Positions 12,767 to 21,172 of a stretch of 26,278 nt of DNA are shown here, in pieces (positions within the stretch are counted from its first letter, which is position 1; every line of letters starts with the position of its first letter). The notes under the pieces were generated by a model that did no database searches, had not been told where the DNA came from, and was given only the letters and a program-made list of their open reading frames with translations. Both the position numbers and the translations under genes were made by a program. This DNA is from an uncultured Clostridia bacterium (GTDB taxonomy: Bacteria; Bacillota; Clostridia; Oscillospirales; Oscillospiraceae), in assembly GCA_937893605.1 (NCBI GenBank), contig CALBGG010000030.1:1-26278 (forward strand), written 5' to 3'.

Positions 12767-13786
12767 ATGACAATATTGGTCACCGGCGGCATGGGCTACA
12801 TCGGCAGCCACACCTGCGTGGAGCTGCTCGAGCAGGGCTTCGACGTTGTCGTCATAGATAATCTTGTAAACAGCAGTGAAAAGGCAAAAGAGCGCATCGA
12901 GGAGATAACGGGCAAAACCCTCACCTTTTACAAGGCCGATGTGCGCGACAGGAAAAAGCTTGACGAGATATTCTCCTCTCACAGCATCGACTGCGTTATC
13001 CATTTTGCCGGACTCAAGGCCGTCGGTGAATCGGTCGAAAAGCCGCTTGAGTATTATGACAACAACCTCGGCTCGACAATAACCCTGTGCGAGGCCATGC
13101 GCGCGCACGGCGTTAAGAAGATCATCTTCTCATCCTCGGCAACGGTATATTCCTCGGACAACGACATGCCCCTGTACGAGACCTCACGCACCGGAAAGTG
13201 TACCAATCCCTACGGCTGGACAAAGTTCATGTGTGAACAGATCCTGCGCGACTATGTCAAGGCAGATCCGACGTGGAGCGTCGCACTGCTGCGCTATTTT
13301 AACCCCGTCGGCGCACATCCGAGCGGCCTTATCGGCGAGGATCCCAAGGGCATCCCGAATAATCTCATGCCGTATATATCGCAGACGGCCATCGGCAGGT
13401 TTGAGTATGTGCGTGTTTTCGGCGACGACTACAACACCCCCGACGGTACGGGCGTGCGTGACTACATACACGTCGTGGATCTTGCGCGCGGCCATGTCGC
13501 GGCGATATCATACATGGAATCTCACTCGGGCGAGCTTATATTCAACCTCGGCACCGGCAGAGGATGCAGCGTGCTTGAGCTCGTTCACGCCTTTGAAAAG
13601 GCAAACGGCCTGACCATTCCGTACAGGATCATCGGCCGGCGTGCTGGCGATATTGACGAGTGCTACTGCTCACCGGAGAAAAGCCGCCGCGAGCTCGGCT
13701 GGACGGCGGAATTTGACGTTGAGGACATGTGCCGCGACTCCTGGCACTGGCAGACAAAGAACCCCAACGGCTACAGAGACGAATAA
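12767..13786 (+). CDS. galE: UDP-glucose 4-epimerase
   Basis: GalE interconverts UDP-glucose and UDP-galactose with tightly bound NAD, for galactose use and cell-surface sugars. The 339 residues match the E. coli enzyme length. The Rossmann motif GGMGYIGSH is at 7-15. The catalytic residues fall at the same numbers as in E. coli: S124 in SSSATVYS, Y149 and K153 in YGWTK. LLRYFNPVGAHPSG, GVRDYIHVVDLARGHVAA and RRAGDIDECYCSPEKSRREL are all typical. GGAGTTGAT precedes the start. It stands alone between two terminators; no other galactose gene is near. Confidence 0.97.
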   Translation: MTILVTGGMGYIGSHTCVELLEQGFDVVVIDNLVNSSEKAKERIEEITGKTLTFYKADVRDRKKLDEIFSSHSIDCVIHFAGLKAVGESVEKPLEYYDNNLGSTITLCEAMRAHGVKKIIFSSSATVYSSDNDMPLYETSRTGKCTNPYGWTKFMCEQILRDYVKADPTWSVALLRYFNPVGAHPSGLIGEDPKGIPNNLMPYISQTAIGRFEYVRVFGDDYNTPDGTGVRDYIHVVDLARGHVAAISYMESHSGELIFNLGTGRGCSVLELVHAFEKANGLTIPYRIIGRRAGDIDECYCSPEKSRRELGWTAEFDVEDMCRDSWHWQTKNPNGYRDE

Positions 13787-13792
13787 AAGTTT

Positions 13793-13821
13793 ATCCTCCG
13801 TATCATGCGGAGGATTTTTTT
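13793..13821 (+). terminator. Terminator of galE
   Basis: ATCCTCCG (13793-13800) pairs with CGGAGGAT (13808-13815) around a 7-nt loop and is followed by a T-run. Confidence 0.85.
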
Positions 13822-13838
13822 ATAAATGTGCCTACGGC

Positions 13839-14216
13839 TCATTCCCTGTGGTCGCACTTCTGGCACTGGATCATTGGCGTGTCGCCATCGTCCTTGTAAA
13901 ACAATCCCGCCCAGCGGCAGATGCTCTGCAGGATCGGCACGACAGACTCGCCTTTTTCCGTCAGCGAATATTCCACCCTCGGCGGTATCTCGTCATATGA
14001 CTTGCGCGCAACGATGCCGTTTGATATGAGCCCCTTCAGCGCCGAAGCCAGAACTGCGTCGGTTATGTTCCCCATCTCACGGCGCAGCTCGCTGTAGCGC
14101 AGAGTGCCGAGCGCAGCCAGCACGCAGATGATGCGGGAGTTCCATTTGCCCCCGAACAGCTCCATCCCGTACTCCAGCGGACAACGTATGTCCTTTTCAA
14201 GCTTTCTCTGATACAT
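13839..14216 (-). CDS. HxlR-family winged-helix regulator
   Basis: The 125-residue protein has the family layout: RCPLEYGMELFGGKWNSRII then CVLAALGTLRYSELRREMGN and ITDAVLASALKGLISNGIVA, followed by the wing YDEIPPRVEYSLTEKGESVV. HxlR proteins (HypR, YodB, CatR types) bind palindromic sites as dimers and often respond to electrophile or oxidative stress through an N-terminal cysteine; C12 in RCP lies in the equivalent area. A second CxxC occurs near the C-terminus (QCQKC). CAGGAGGG precedes the start and a promoter is visible. The neighbouring upstream gene on the same strand encodes an FMN-binding protein, a frequent partner, and an inverted repeat lies in that gene's promoter region. Confidence 0.9.
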   Translation of the reverse strand: MYQRKLEKDIRCPLEYGMELFGGKWNSRIICVLAALGTLRYSELRREMGNITDAVLASALKGLISNGIVARKSYDEIPPRVEYSLTEKGESVVPILQSICRWAGLFYKDDGDTPMIQCQKCDHRE

Positions 14217-14238
14217 GGCACCCTCCTGTTTTTTCTCT

Positions 14239-14267
14239 ATTATAATCTCTCACATTGCATAGGGCAA
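14239..14267 (-). promoter_or_regulatory. Sigma-A promoter of the HxlR gene
   Basis: On the minus strand TTGCCC, 17 bases, then TATAAT. The -10 is perfect and the -35 matches at four of six positions. The start codon is about 20 bases downstream. Confidence 0.6.
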
Positions 14268-14280
14268 GTGACTGCAAAAA

Positions 14281-14313
14281 AAATGAGCAGGCGGTTTTAT
14301 CGCCTGCTCATTT
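14281..14313 (-). terminator. Terminator of the FMN-binding gene
   Basis: A perfect 13-bp stem (AAATGAGCAGGCG with its complement) has a 7-nt loop. On the minus strand it runs into a T-run (A-run at 14276-14283). Confidence 0.88.
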
Positions 14314-14317
14314 CGGC

Positions 14318-14713
14318 TCAGAGCTCTTTTTTGTTATCCGCGCCGGGAGTTGTGACGATGACCTTCTCCGGCGTGATGATGAGCGCCCCCTTGGCGGTCG
14401 CCGCACCGTTGAACATCTTCTCGACCATGGCCTTAAAGGTGTTTACAAGCTCGCCCTCGGTGACATATTCGGCGCTGCCTTTGATCTGATAGCCCTCCAG
14501 GCTCTGCGCGTCATAGACCGAAACGGCGATGCGGCCGTTGTTTGCCGCGAGATTTTTGAGCGTTGTATCCAGGAACACGTCGCCGACAACGAGTTTTCCG
14601 TCGGGCGTTACGTCCTTGAACGCGACCGGCACTACGTTCGGCTCACCGTTTGCACAGGTAGCCAGATCCCACATTCCTGCCTTGAGCAGTTTTACGGCAT
14701 TTTCATTCAGCAT
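14318..14713 (-). CDS. Pyridoxamine 5'-phosphate oxidase-like FMN-binding protein
   Basis: The start MLNENAVKLLKAGMWDLATC is fixed by AAAGGAGG; the longer frame to 14794 is promoter DNA. The 131 residues form the split-barrel flavin-binding fold: NGEPNVVPVAFKDVTPDGKL, then VVGDVFLDTTLKNLAANNGR and IAVSVYDAQSLEGYQIKGSA. The family includes flavoredoxin-like and stress-related proteins that bind FMN or F420; true pyridoxamine phosphate oxidases are longer, so B6 synthesis is unlikely. The C-terminal part (ITPEKVIVTTPGADNKKEL) resembles anaerobe members that bind FMN. An HxlR regulator is encoded just downstream. A TATAAT lies at 14742-14747 on the minus strand, with a poor -35, which would suit an activated promoter. 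Confidence 0.85.
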   Translation of the reverse strand: MLNENAVKLLKAGMWDLATCANGEPNVVPVAFKDVTPDGKLVVGDVFLDTTLKNLAANNGRIAVSVYDAQSLEGYQIKGSAEYVTEGELVNTFKAMVEKMFNGAATAKGALIITPEKVIVTTPGADNKKEL

Positions 14714-14789
14714 AACTGTATCCTCCTTTGAATTTGTTCTAATTATAAGCCGGATATGCGGCCGAAAAAAGATATTGGTCGATTTATGA

Positions 14790-14813
14790 GTCACTAATAA
14801 ATTTCATAGTAAC
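14790..14813. promoter_or_regulatory. Imperfect inverted repeat, candidate HxlR operator
   Basis: GTCACTAATAAAT faces ATTTCATAGTAAC; the half-sites agree at 10 of 13 positions and end in the TACT/AGT-type motifs seen in YodB and HypR sites. It lies about 45 bases upstream of the -10 of the FMN-binding gene. Confidence 0.4.
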
Positions 14814-14818
14814 CGACG

Positions 14819-14857
14819 GCAAAAAATCTCCCGTTTTTTCAAACGGGAGATTTTTGC
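14819..14857 (-). terminator. Terminator of the V-ATPase operon
   Basis: ATCTCCCGTTT (14826-14836) pairs with AAACGGGAGAT (14841-14851) around TTTC, with A-runs and T-runs on both sides. It lies just after the subunit D stop codon. Confidence 0.9.
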
Positions 14858-14861
14858 ATTA

Positions 14862-15512
14862 TTATTTAAAGTCGTGCGCGTTTTGAAGAACCATTTCCTT
14901 TACCTTGAGAAGGCGTACCTTTGTAGCGTTTTCGTTCTCTTCAAGCTTCATGGAGATGTATTTTATGTTGCTCTCAAGCTCCGGGATCATGACATATTCC
15001 AGGGCGTTAACTCTGCGGCGCGTCTTTTCGATCTCCTCGGCCAAAAGCTGCATGGTCTTTTCAACCTGAGCCAATCGGAGCATATCCTCAAAAACCGTCG
15101 CCATGCGCTCGAGCGCGTCATCCAGCTCGCCCGAGGTCTGCGCAAAGCCGTAGGGATATATCTCCGACGGGTCGTTGTTGCGCGTATGGAACGAATACTG
15201 CGGAACGTTGACGCTCATGATGTTTTTAAACTCCATGTCGAGCTCGACGCTCTGACGCGGATATAAAAGAGCCTGTTCGAGCATCTCGGGGCTCATGATC
15301 GCGCTTGCGACCTGAAGGGCGGCGAAAGCCTCCGTCAGCCCCTGCTCGACGCGCTCGCGCAGCTGCTTGTTAAGGCGCACGACGTCCATGAACTGACGCA
15401 TAAGCTCATCGCGCTTATCCTTCATAAGCTTATGGCCGCGTCGGGCGGTCTTGAGCCTGCCCTTGAGCTGCTTGAGCATCATTCTCGTAGGGGTTATCGT
15501 GGTGCCTGCCAT
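14862..15512 (-). CDS. ntpD: V-type ATPase subunit D (central stalk)
   Basis: Subunit D is the rotor shaft that joins the A3B3 head to the membrane ring through subunit C. The 216-residue length is typical. It begins MAGTTITPTRMMLKQLKGRL, the canonical start of the family (xxxPTRxxLxxLKxRL), and is almost entirely coiled coil: RGHKLMKDKRDELMRQFMDV near the N-terminus and EKTRRRVNALEYVMIPELES near the C-terminus. The NALEY/IP motif is invariant in the family. It is the last gene of the operon, 12 bases after subunit B, and ends at a strong terminator. Confidence 0.95.
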   Translation of the reverse strand: MAGTTITPTRMMLKQLKGRLKTARRGHKLMKDKRDELMRQFMDVVRLNKQLRERVEQGLTEAFAALQVASAIMSPEMLEQALLYPRQSVELDMEFKNIMSVNVPQYSFHTRNNDPSEIYPYGFAQTSGELDDALERMATVFEDMLRLAQVEKTMQLLAEEIEKTRRRVNALEYVMIPELESNIKYISMKLEENENATKVRLLKVKEMVLQNAHDFK

Positions 15513-15524
15513 AAAGACTCCCCC

Positions 15525-16892
15525 TTACTTCATGTATTTTTCGATCATCTCGGGCTTTACGCGCTTGAGCTCTGCTCTGGGCAGGATGCTCAGCAGCTTC
15601 CAGCCGAGATCGAGGGTCTCTTCAATGCTGCGGTTTGTGTTGTTGCCCTGGTTTACATAGGTTTTCTCAAACTCATCGGCAAACTCGGCAAACAGCTTAT
15701 CGTCGTCGGAAAGTGCGGCCTCGCCGAGGATGGTCATGAGCTCCTTTGCGTCCTTGCCGCGGGAATAGGCCGCAAACAGCTGGTTCATGGTTCCTGCGTG
15801 ATCCTCGCGGGTCTTGCCCTCGCCGATGCCCTTATCCTTCAGTCGGCTCAGCGACGGGAGAACGTCGACCGGAGGCACGATGCCCTTGCGGTACAGGTCG
15901 CGGCTGAGGATGATCTGACCCTCGGTGATGTAGCCCGTGAGGTCGGGGATCGGGTGGGTCTTGTCGTCCTCGGGCATGGTCAGGATGGGTATCATGGTGA
16001 TCGAGCCCTTGCTGCCTATGCGGCGGCCGGCGCGCTCGTACATCGTCGCAAGGTCGGTGTACAGATAGCCGGGATAGCCGCGGCGGCCGGGGACCTCTTT
16101 TTTCGCCGCCGAGACCTCGCGCAGAGCTTCGGCGTAGTTTGTGATATCGGTTATGATGACAAGAACATGCATGTCTTTTTCAAACGCAAGGTACTCCGCC
16201 GCCGTCAGCGCCATGCGCGGAGTTGCGATACGCTCGACCGCGGGGTCATTTGCAAGGTTTGAAAATACTACCGTTCTGTCGATAGCGCCGGTGCGCTTGA
16301 AATCCTCGATGAAGTACTCGGACTCCTCAAACGTGATGCCGACCGCGGCAAACACGACAGCAAAGCTCTCGTCGTCGCCCAGAACGCGCGCCTGACGCGC
16401 TATCTGGGCCGCCAGCGCCGCGTGCGGAAGACCGGAGGCCGAGAATATGGGCAGCTTCTGGCCGCGAACGAGGGTGTTCAGGCCGTCGATGGTGGAAACG
16501 CCGGTCTGGATGAACTCTGCGGGATATGCACGTGCTGCCGGATTCATGGGCATGCCGTTAATATCGCGGTAAGCATCGGCCAAAAGCTCGGGGCCGCCGT
16601 CGATGGGCTGACCCATGCCGTTGAATACGCGGCCGAGCATATCCTCTGAAACTGCAAGCTCCAGCGGATGGCCGAGAAATCTTACCTTCGTCTGCGCAAG
16701 GTTTATGCCCTGCGCGGAGTCAAAAAGCTGAACGACGGCTCTGTCGCCCTCGACCTCGAGAACCTTGCCGCGGCGCGTCTCGCCGTTTTGAAGCTCGATC
16801 TCGCACAGCTCGTCGTAGGTAACGCCATCGACCTGCTCGACTATCATAAGGGGATTTGCTATCTGCCGTATGGTTTTATAATCTTTAATCAT
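15525..16892 (-). CDS. ntpB: V-type ATPase subunit B (non-catalytic)
   Basis: Subunit B alternates with A in the head. The 455-residue protein is of normal size. It starts MIKDYKTIRQIANPLMIVEQ. The nucleotide-binding region is degenerate, SASGLPHAALAAQIARQA in place of a Walker A, as in all B subunits. EVPGRRGYPGYLYTDLATMY then ERAGRRIGSKGSITMIPILT and PDLTGYITEGQIILSRDLY are family signatures. It overlaps subunit A by four bases (ATGA), consistent with coupled, equimolar synthesis. Confidence 0.97.
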   Translation of the reverse strand: MIKDYKTIRQIANPLMIVEQVDGVTYDELCEIELQNGETRRGKVLEVEGDRAVVQLFDSAQGINLAQTKVRFLGHPLELAVSEDMLGRVFNGMGQPIDGGPELLADAYRDINGMPMNPAARAYPAEFIQTGVSTIDGLNTLVRGQKLPIFSASGLPHAALAAQIARQARVLGDDESFAVVFAAVGITFEESEYFIEDFKRTGAIDRTVVFSNLANDPAVERIATPRMALTAAEYLAFEKDMHVLVIITDITNYAEALREVSAAKKEVPGRRGYPGYLYTDLATMYERAGRRIGSKGSITMIPILTMPEDDKTHPIPDLTGYITEGQIILSRDLYRKGIVPPVDVLPSLSRLKDKGIGEGKTREDHAGTMNQLFAAYSRGKDAKELMTILGEAALSDDDKLFAEFADEFEKTYVNQGNNTNRSIEETLDLGWKLLSILPRAELKRVKPEMIEKYMK

Positions 16893-18658
16893 GCGTCCTC
16901 ACCTCCTGCGATGACCGCATCGATCTCCGTCTTCATCTGCTCAAGGATGGAAGCATACTCCTGCTTGTAGCTGTCGGGCAAGGCCATCTTTGCGCGGCCT
17001 ATACGCTCCTTCGCGCCGATCGAGAACAGCGCCTTCATATCCGCACCCTTGCCGAGCGCGTCGCGTCCGAGAGCGTCAAAGGTGAGTATCATGCGCATAA
17101 GCTCAAACTGCTTGTCGTAGGACGAATACGCGTCCTCATCGACGAAGGCGTTCTGCTGCAAAAAGTCCTCGCGCAGCATCTTTGCCGTTTCCATGGTCAG
17201 ACGGTCGGCGGGGCTCAGAGCGTCCTGTCCGACGAGGCGTACGATCTCCTGAAGCTCGTTTTCCTCCTGAAGTATGTGCATCGCCTTGTCGCGGTTTATC
17301 ATGTACTCGGGGCCGAACTGCTCGTTATACCATTTTGCCAGAGTGTCGACATACAAAGAATACGAGGTCAGCCAGTTTATCGCCGGGAAGTGGCGCGCAT
17401 ACGCAAGCGAGGAGTCGAGCGCCCAGAACACCTTGACGATACGCATCGTCGCCTGCGATACGGGCTCGGAGATATCGCCGCCCGGAGGCGAAACTGCGCC
17501 GATGGCGGTGACAGAGCCGCGACGCTCATCCGAGCCGAGACATTCGACGACACCTGCGCGCTCGTAAAACTGCGCGATACGCGATGCGAGGTAGGCCGGG
17601 TAGCCCTCTTCGCCGGGCATCTCCTCAAGACGGCCGGACATCTCGCGCAGAGCCTCTGCCCAGCGGGAGGTGGAGTCGGCAAGAACGGCAACATCGTAAC
17701 CCATATCGCGGAAGTACTCGGCGATGGTGATGCCGGTGTAGATAGATGCCTCGCGCGCCGCAACGGGCATGTCGGAGGTGTTTGCTATGAGCACTGTTCT
17801 CTTCATAAGCGGCTCACCGTTTCTGGGGTCTGTAAGCTCCGGGAATTCCATGAGAACGTCGGTCATCTCGTTGCCGCGCTCGCCGCAGCCGATGTAAATG
17901 ACTATATCGACGTCCGACCACTTTGCAAGCTGGTGCTGAACGACGGTCTTGCCCGAGCCGAAGGGACCGGGGACTGCCGCCGTGCCGCCCTTTGCGATGG
18001 GAAACAGCGTGTCGATTATTCTCTGTCCGGAGTTCATCGGGCGCGTTGGCATGCTCTTTGACGCATAGGGGCGGCTTATGCGGACAGGCCATTTCTGCAT
18101 CATCGTAAGCTCGTGCTTTTCGCCCTTTTTATCCTCCAGGACGGCAACGGTCTCCGTTACGGTGAATTCGCCGCCTTTTATGCCGATAAGCCTGCCGCTC
18201 AGGGCGGGCGGCACCATGATCTTGTGCAGTATCGCGCTCGTCTCCTGAACGGTGCCGATAACGTCGCCGCCTGTGAGCTCGTCGCCCTCGTGCGCAACTG
18301 GAACGAACGTCCACTTTTTCTTGCGGTTGAGCGACGGAACGTCGATGCCGCGGCTTATGGTAGCGCCGGTCAGCTCGCGTATCTCCGGCAGGGGGCGCTG
18401 GATACCGTCGTAGATATTCTCCAGCATGCCCGGTCCGAGTTCGACGGACATCGGCATGCCCGAGCTTTCGACCTCGGCGCCAGGTCCGAGACCCGAAGTC
18501 TCCTCATAGACCTGTATTGAGGCGCTGTCGCCGGTCATGTTAAGTATCTCGCCTATAAGTCTGTCGGGACCTACGCGCACAACGTCGGAAACGTTCGCGT
18601 CGCCGAGTCCCTCCGCGACTACAAGCGGTCCTGAGACCTTTATTATAGTTCCGCTCAT
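16889..18658 (-). CDS. ntpA: V-type ATPase subunit A (catalytic)
   Basis: This is the ATP-hydrolysing subunit, 589 residues (E. hirae NtpA is 593). It opens with GTIIKVSGPLVVAEGL. The A-type insertion is present (about 110-200), which separates it from F-type beta chains. The P-loop GPFGSGKT is at 231-238. YIGCGERGNEM contains the catalytic glutamate of the GER motif, and SVTAIGAVSPPGGDISEPVS follows. The C-terminus is a helical domain with LPDSYKQEYASILEQMKTEI. It follows subunit F by 17 bases and overlaps B by four. In bacteria such enzymes work as Na+ or H+ pumps or as synthases; the ion is set by subunit K, which here carries sodium ligands. Confidence 0.97.
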   Translation of the reverse strand: MSGTIIKVSGPLVVAEGLGDANVSDVVRVGPDRLIGEILNMTGDSASIQVYEETSGLGPGAEVESSGMPMSVELGPGMLENIYDGIQRPLPEIRELTGATISRGIDVPSLNRKKKWTFVPVAHEGDELTGGDVIGTVQETSAILHKIMVPPALSGRLIGIKGGEFTVTETVAVLEDKKGEKHELTMMQKWPVRISRPYASKSMPTRPMNSGQRIIDTLFPIAKGGTAAVPGPFGSGKTVVQHQLAKWSDVDIVIYIGCGERGNEMTDVLMEFPELTDPRNGEPLMKRTVLIANTSDMPVAAREASIYTGITIAEYFRDMGYDVAVLADSTSRWAEALREMSGRLEEMPGEEGYPAYLASRIAQFYERAGVVECLGSDERRGSVTAIGAVSPPGGDISEPVSQATMRIVKVFWALDSSLAYARHFPAINWLTSYSLYVDTLAKWYNEQFGPEYMINRDKAMHILQEENELQEIVRLVGQDALSPADRLTMETAKMLREDFLQQNAFVDEDAYSSYDKQFELMRMILTFDALGRDALGKGADMKALFSIGAKERIGRAKMALPDSYKQEYASILEQMKTEIDAVIAGGEDA

Positions 18659-18675
18659 ACAGATACCTTTCTTTC

Positions 18676-18999
18676 TTAATTATTCTCGAGGATGTTCGTG
18701 CCGATGGCACGCTCTACCGCGGCATTGAGGGCCGAAAGCCCCATGCCCAGACTGCTCTCTCTGCCGGGGATAAGGATTATCGCCGGCTTCGGACTGTCCT
18801 TGAATTTATCTATCCGGCTCTGAAGCTCGACGGCGATATCCTCCTCGACGTAGATTATCGCAACATCCTCCCTGTCGCGGGTGAGCGTGCGAAGTATCGC
18901 CTTTGCCTCGGAGCCGTCTGCGACCGGATATGCCTCCAGGCCAAGCGCCGTGAAGCCCATAACGGTCTCGCGCCGTCCTATAACTGCAATTTTAAGCAT
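18676..18999 (-). CDS. ntpG: V-type ATPase subunit F
   Basis: Subunit F (called NtpG in E. hirae) binds subunit D in the central stalk. It is 107 residues from MLKIAVIGRRETVMGFTALG, a clear CheY-like start (xKIAVIGxxDxVxGFxxLG). The mid-part VAIIYVEEDIAVELQSRIDK is the conserved strand and helix. PAIILIPGRESSLGMGLSAL follows. An alternative GTG start nine bases upstream (19008) has better spacing to AAAGG and cannot be excluded. The gene overlaps the end of subunit C by eight bases. Confidence 0.92.
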   Translation of the reverse strand: MLKIAVIGRRETVMGFTALGLEAYPVADGSEAKAILRTLTRDREDVAIIYVEEDIAVELQSRIDKFKDSPKPAIILIPGRESSLGMGLSALNAAVERAIGTNILENN

Positions 19000-19996
19000 A
19001 AAGATCACGCAGCCTTTCCCGTATGGTATCGGCCGGAAGTCCGGCCAGAAGCCCGGTGAGTATCATTCTCAGCGCGGTCACTTCGCCCTCAACTGCGGCA
19101 AGATACGCTATAACGGGCGCTTCGCCGTAGGCTACGAGTCTTGCACCCGTGAGGTACGCCGTCACTGCGTTGTCGCAGGCGAGCTCAAACTCGGTGAGAG
19201 CACCGCCCTTCACGGCCGCCGCGCCGAGGGCTGCGGCGTTTGCAAGCAGCGTGTTTGCGTATATCGCCGCGAGCGTGTCTCCCGAGCCGAAGGCCGCGAG
19301 GATGCGCCCCGTGTCGATGCCGCCGCCCGAAACGAGCGCCGTTTTGAGAAACTCCGCGTCCTTGTTCATGCGCATGGTGCGCACGGCGCTCCTGAGATTT
19401 GCCGCGTCTATCATTATCTGAGCATAGCCGCGCAGGAAAGCGCTGCCGAGCTTATTTGACGCCGCTGTGAGTTCTTCAAAATACGCCCTGTCGAGTATGA
19501 AATCGGCAAGCTGGGGGTTCTGTGATCTTGCCAGGGTGGTTTTTGCCTCGGCCATTGCATCGGCCAGCACCGGCGGCAGGCTCAGGTATTTTTCCTCCGC
19601 GAAGCTGCGCTTTAAATCCTCGGGGCTGACTCTGCCCGACCGGCTCATAAGGTCTGTGCGGTCGTGTCCGCCCGGTTCGGTCTTTATGACGATCTTGGCG
19701 TTGTGGTAATCATAGCGCATGCGGAATATCTCGACAGGCTCTGCGTCCGGCGACATTCGCGCAAGCTCTGCGAATATCTCCGCTCTGTGCCCGGCGAGGG
19801 TCTGCTCGACCTGCTTTGCCGAAAATCCCGACATGTCCTTATATCCGCAGTCGGTGAGCATCTTTGCCGCTTCGTCGAAGGACGGCGCATCTATCATGCG
19901 CTCCGCCCTGTCGCGGGTGAGCATTTTCGCCTCCCTGGCTCTGAGCATTGCGGAAAGATACAGATATTTTTCTCTGACGCACTTTTTATTTGACAA
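18992..19996 (-). CDS. ntpC: V-type ATPase subunit C (AC39 / d family)
   Basis: Subunit C is the funnel that seats the central stalk on the membrane ring. The 334-residue protein is helical with internal repeats, as in the AC39 family: YLYLSAMLRAREAKML and RMIDAPSFDEAAKMLTDCGY near the start, FRMRYDYHNAKIVIKTE in the middle, VIAYLAAVEGEVTALRMILT near the end. The start is an unusual TTG (19996), supported by GGGAGGG seven bases upstream; the ATG four bases before it is in another frame. The non-ATG start may hold its level below that of the head subunits. Confidence 0.93.
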   Translation of the reverse strand: MSNKKCVREKYLYLSAMLRAREAKMLTRDRAERMIDAPSFDEAAKMLTDCGYKDMSGFSAKQVEQTLAGHRAEIFAELARMSPDAEPVEIFRMRYDYHNAKIVIKTEPGGHDRTDLMSRSGRVSPEDLKRSFAEEKYLSLPPVLADAMAEAKTTLARSQNPQLADFILDRAYFEELTAASNKLGSAFLRGYAQIMIDAANLRSAVRTMRMNKDAEFLKTALVSGGGIDTGRILAAFGSGDTLAAIYANTLLANAAALGAAAVKGGALTEFELACDNAVTAYLTGARLVAYGEAPVIAYLAAVEGEVTALRMILTGLLAGLPADTIRERLRDLYA

Positions 19997-20035
19997 TTCA
20001 TTCCCTCCCTTTTCGGGATATGCAGCGCCGGAGCA

Positions 20036-20635
20036 TCATTCAAACAGCGCTGCCGCAACTTCAGTCGAAAGACCGCTGCGGCACTGGCGAATGAGCGCGT
20101 CGATGCTGCAATTTGTCTCTATGCCGCCGAAGCGGACGATAACGCCGCCGGAGATATCTGCCGTGTCCTCGCTCAGGGTGAGCCTGCCGGGCATGCCCTT
20201 TGCCTGAAGCATCTCGTTTGCCGCCTTGCAGACGGCCTTGCCGAGCTCTTTTTTATCGGCCTCGTTCAGGATTATCTCCTCCTCGCCTGTTGAGGACGCG
20301 TCGGCCGCCATGCGGGCGAGAAACTGCGTATATTTATCGCGCGGCATATTGACTATCTCGCTGCGCGCAGCGTCAAACGCCGCTGCGACCATCTCCTGCT
20401 TTACGGAAAGGACGCTCTTTTTTGCCTCCATCTCCGCAATGCGGCGGCTGCCGCTGAGGATATCCTCGCATTCGGCATTGCCGGCCTGCATGAGCTTTTC
20501 GTACTCACTGAGCGCTGCCTTAAAGCTCTCCGCGCGGATCTCTTCGGCTTTCTTTGACGCTTCGTCTATTATTCTTTTCGTCTCCGCGTCGCCGTCGGCC
20601 ATGATATGTGCGATTATTTTTTCAGTGCCTTTCAT
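20036..20635 (-). CDS. ntpE: V-type ATPase subunit E (peripheral stalk)
   Basis: Subunit E pairs with subunit G (NtpF here) to form the stator stalk. The 199-residue protein has an N-terminal long coiled coil (AETKRIIDEASKKAEEIRAE and KAALSEYEKLMQAGNAECED) and a globular C-terminal domain ending GGVIVRFGGIETNCSIDALI then RQCRSGLSTEVAAALFE, the conserved end of the family. It is 38 bases after subunit K and 39 before subunit C. Size and layout are normal. Confidence 0.93.
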   Translation of the reverse strand: MKGTEKIIAHIMADGDAETKRIIDEASKKAEEIRAESFKAALSEYEKLMQAGNAECEDILSGSRRIAEMEAKKSVLSVKQEMVAAAFDAARSEIVNMPRDKYTQFLARMAADASSTGEEEIILNEADKKELGKAVCKAANEMLQAKGMPGRLTLSEDTADISGGVIVRFGGIETNCSIDALIRQCRSGLSTEVAAALFE

Positions 20636-20673
20636 GGTAAAGCCCTGCCTTTACGTTAAATTTCACAGTCTTA

Positions 20674-21156
20674 TTAGATATACAGCAGCATCATCATCGA
20701 TGCAAGCAGGGACAAAATCGCGTAAAACTCAACGGTGATGCACAGGATCATGCCCTTTGCCCAATGGTCGGGATTCTTGGCAAGCAGGTTGACGGACGCC
20801 GCGGCGACCTTGCCCTGGCCAATAGCGGAAACGAGGCCGCCGATGGCAATGGGCATGCACGCTGCGAAGTAACGGCAGCCGTCGACGAACGAAAGGCTCA
20901 GCGCCGTGCCGTCGAGCAGGCCCATGTTCATGATCGCGACGAAGAAAACGACCAGACCGTACAGACCCTGGGTGCCGGGGATGACCTGAAGGATCATCGC
21001 CTTACCGAACTTCGAGGGATCTTCGGTGATGAGTCCCGCTCCGGCCTCACCGGCAATACCGGTACCGACTGCCGAGCCTGCGCCTGCCATGCATGCTGCG
21101 AGACCCGCGCCGAGAAGGCCTATTGCAAGGCCCGAGTGTGCAAACAGAAATTCCAT
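20674..21156 (-). CDS. ntpK: V-type ATPase subunit K (membrane c-ring), Na+-type
   Basis: This rotor proteolipid is 160 residues, a duplicated hairpin with four membrane helices, as in E. hirae NtpK. The ion ligands of that sodium pump are conserved in spacing: T62 and Q63 in IPGTQGLYG (E. hirae T64/Q65), Q114 in GQGKVAAA (Q110) and E143 in VEFYAIL (E139). The first hairpin lacks a carboxylate, so one ion per subunit is expected, typical of V-type enzymes working as pumps. A GGAGG-type site (AGGAGGATATCAATA region) precedes the start. It lies 16 bases after subunit I. The sodium assignment is inference from ligands known in E. hirae. Confidence 0.96.
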   Translation of the reverse strand: MEFLFAHSGLAIGLLGAGLAACMAGAGSAVGTGIAGEAGAGLITEDPSKFGKAMILQVIPGTQGLYGLVVFFVAIMNMGLLDGTALSLSFVDGCRYFAACMPIAIGGLVSAIGQGKVAAASVNLLAKNPDHWAKGMILCITVEFYAILSLLASMMMLLYI

Positions 21157-21172
21157 TATTGATATCCTCCTA

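Noticed and set aside
12096..12773. 225-residue open frame on the minus strand
   Set aside because: Antisense to the DUF1846 gene and runs across its perfect terminator.
14714..14794. N-terminal extension of the FMN-binding protein
   Set aside because: The extension covers the -10 element; the strong AAAGGAGG site sets the start at 14713.
15432..16262. 276-residue open frame on the plus strand
   Set aside because: Antisense to subunits D and B of the V-ATPase; a shadow of conserved coding sequence.
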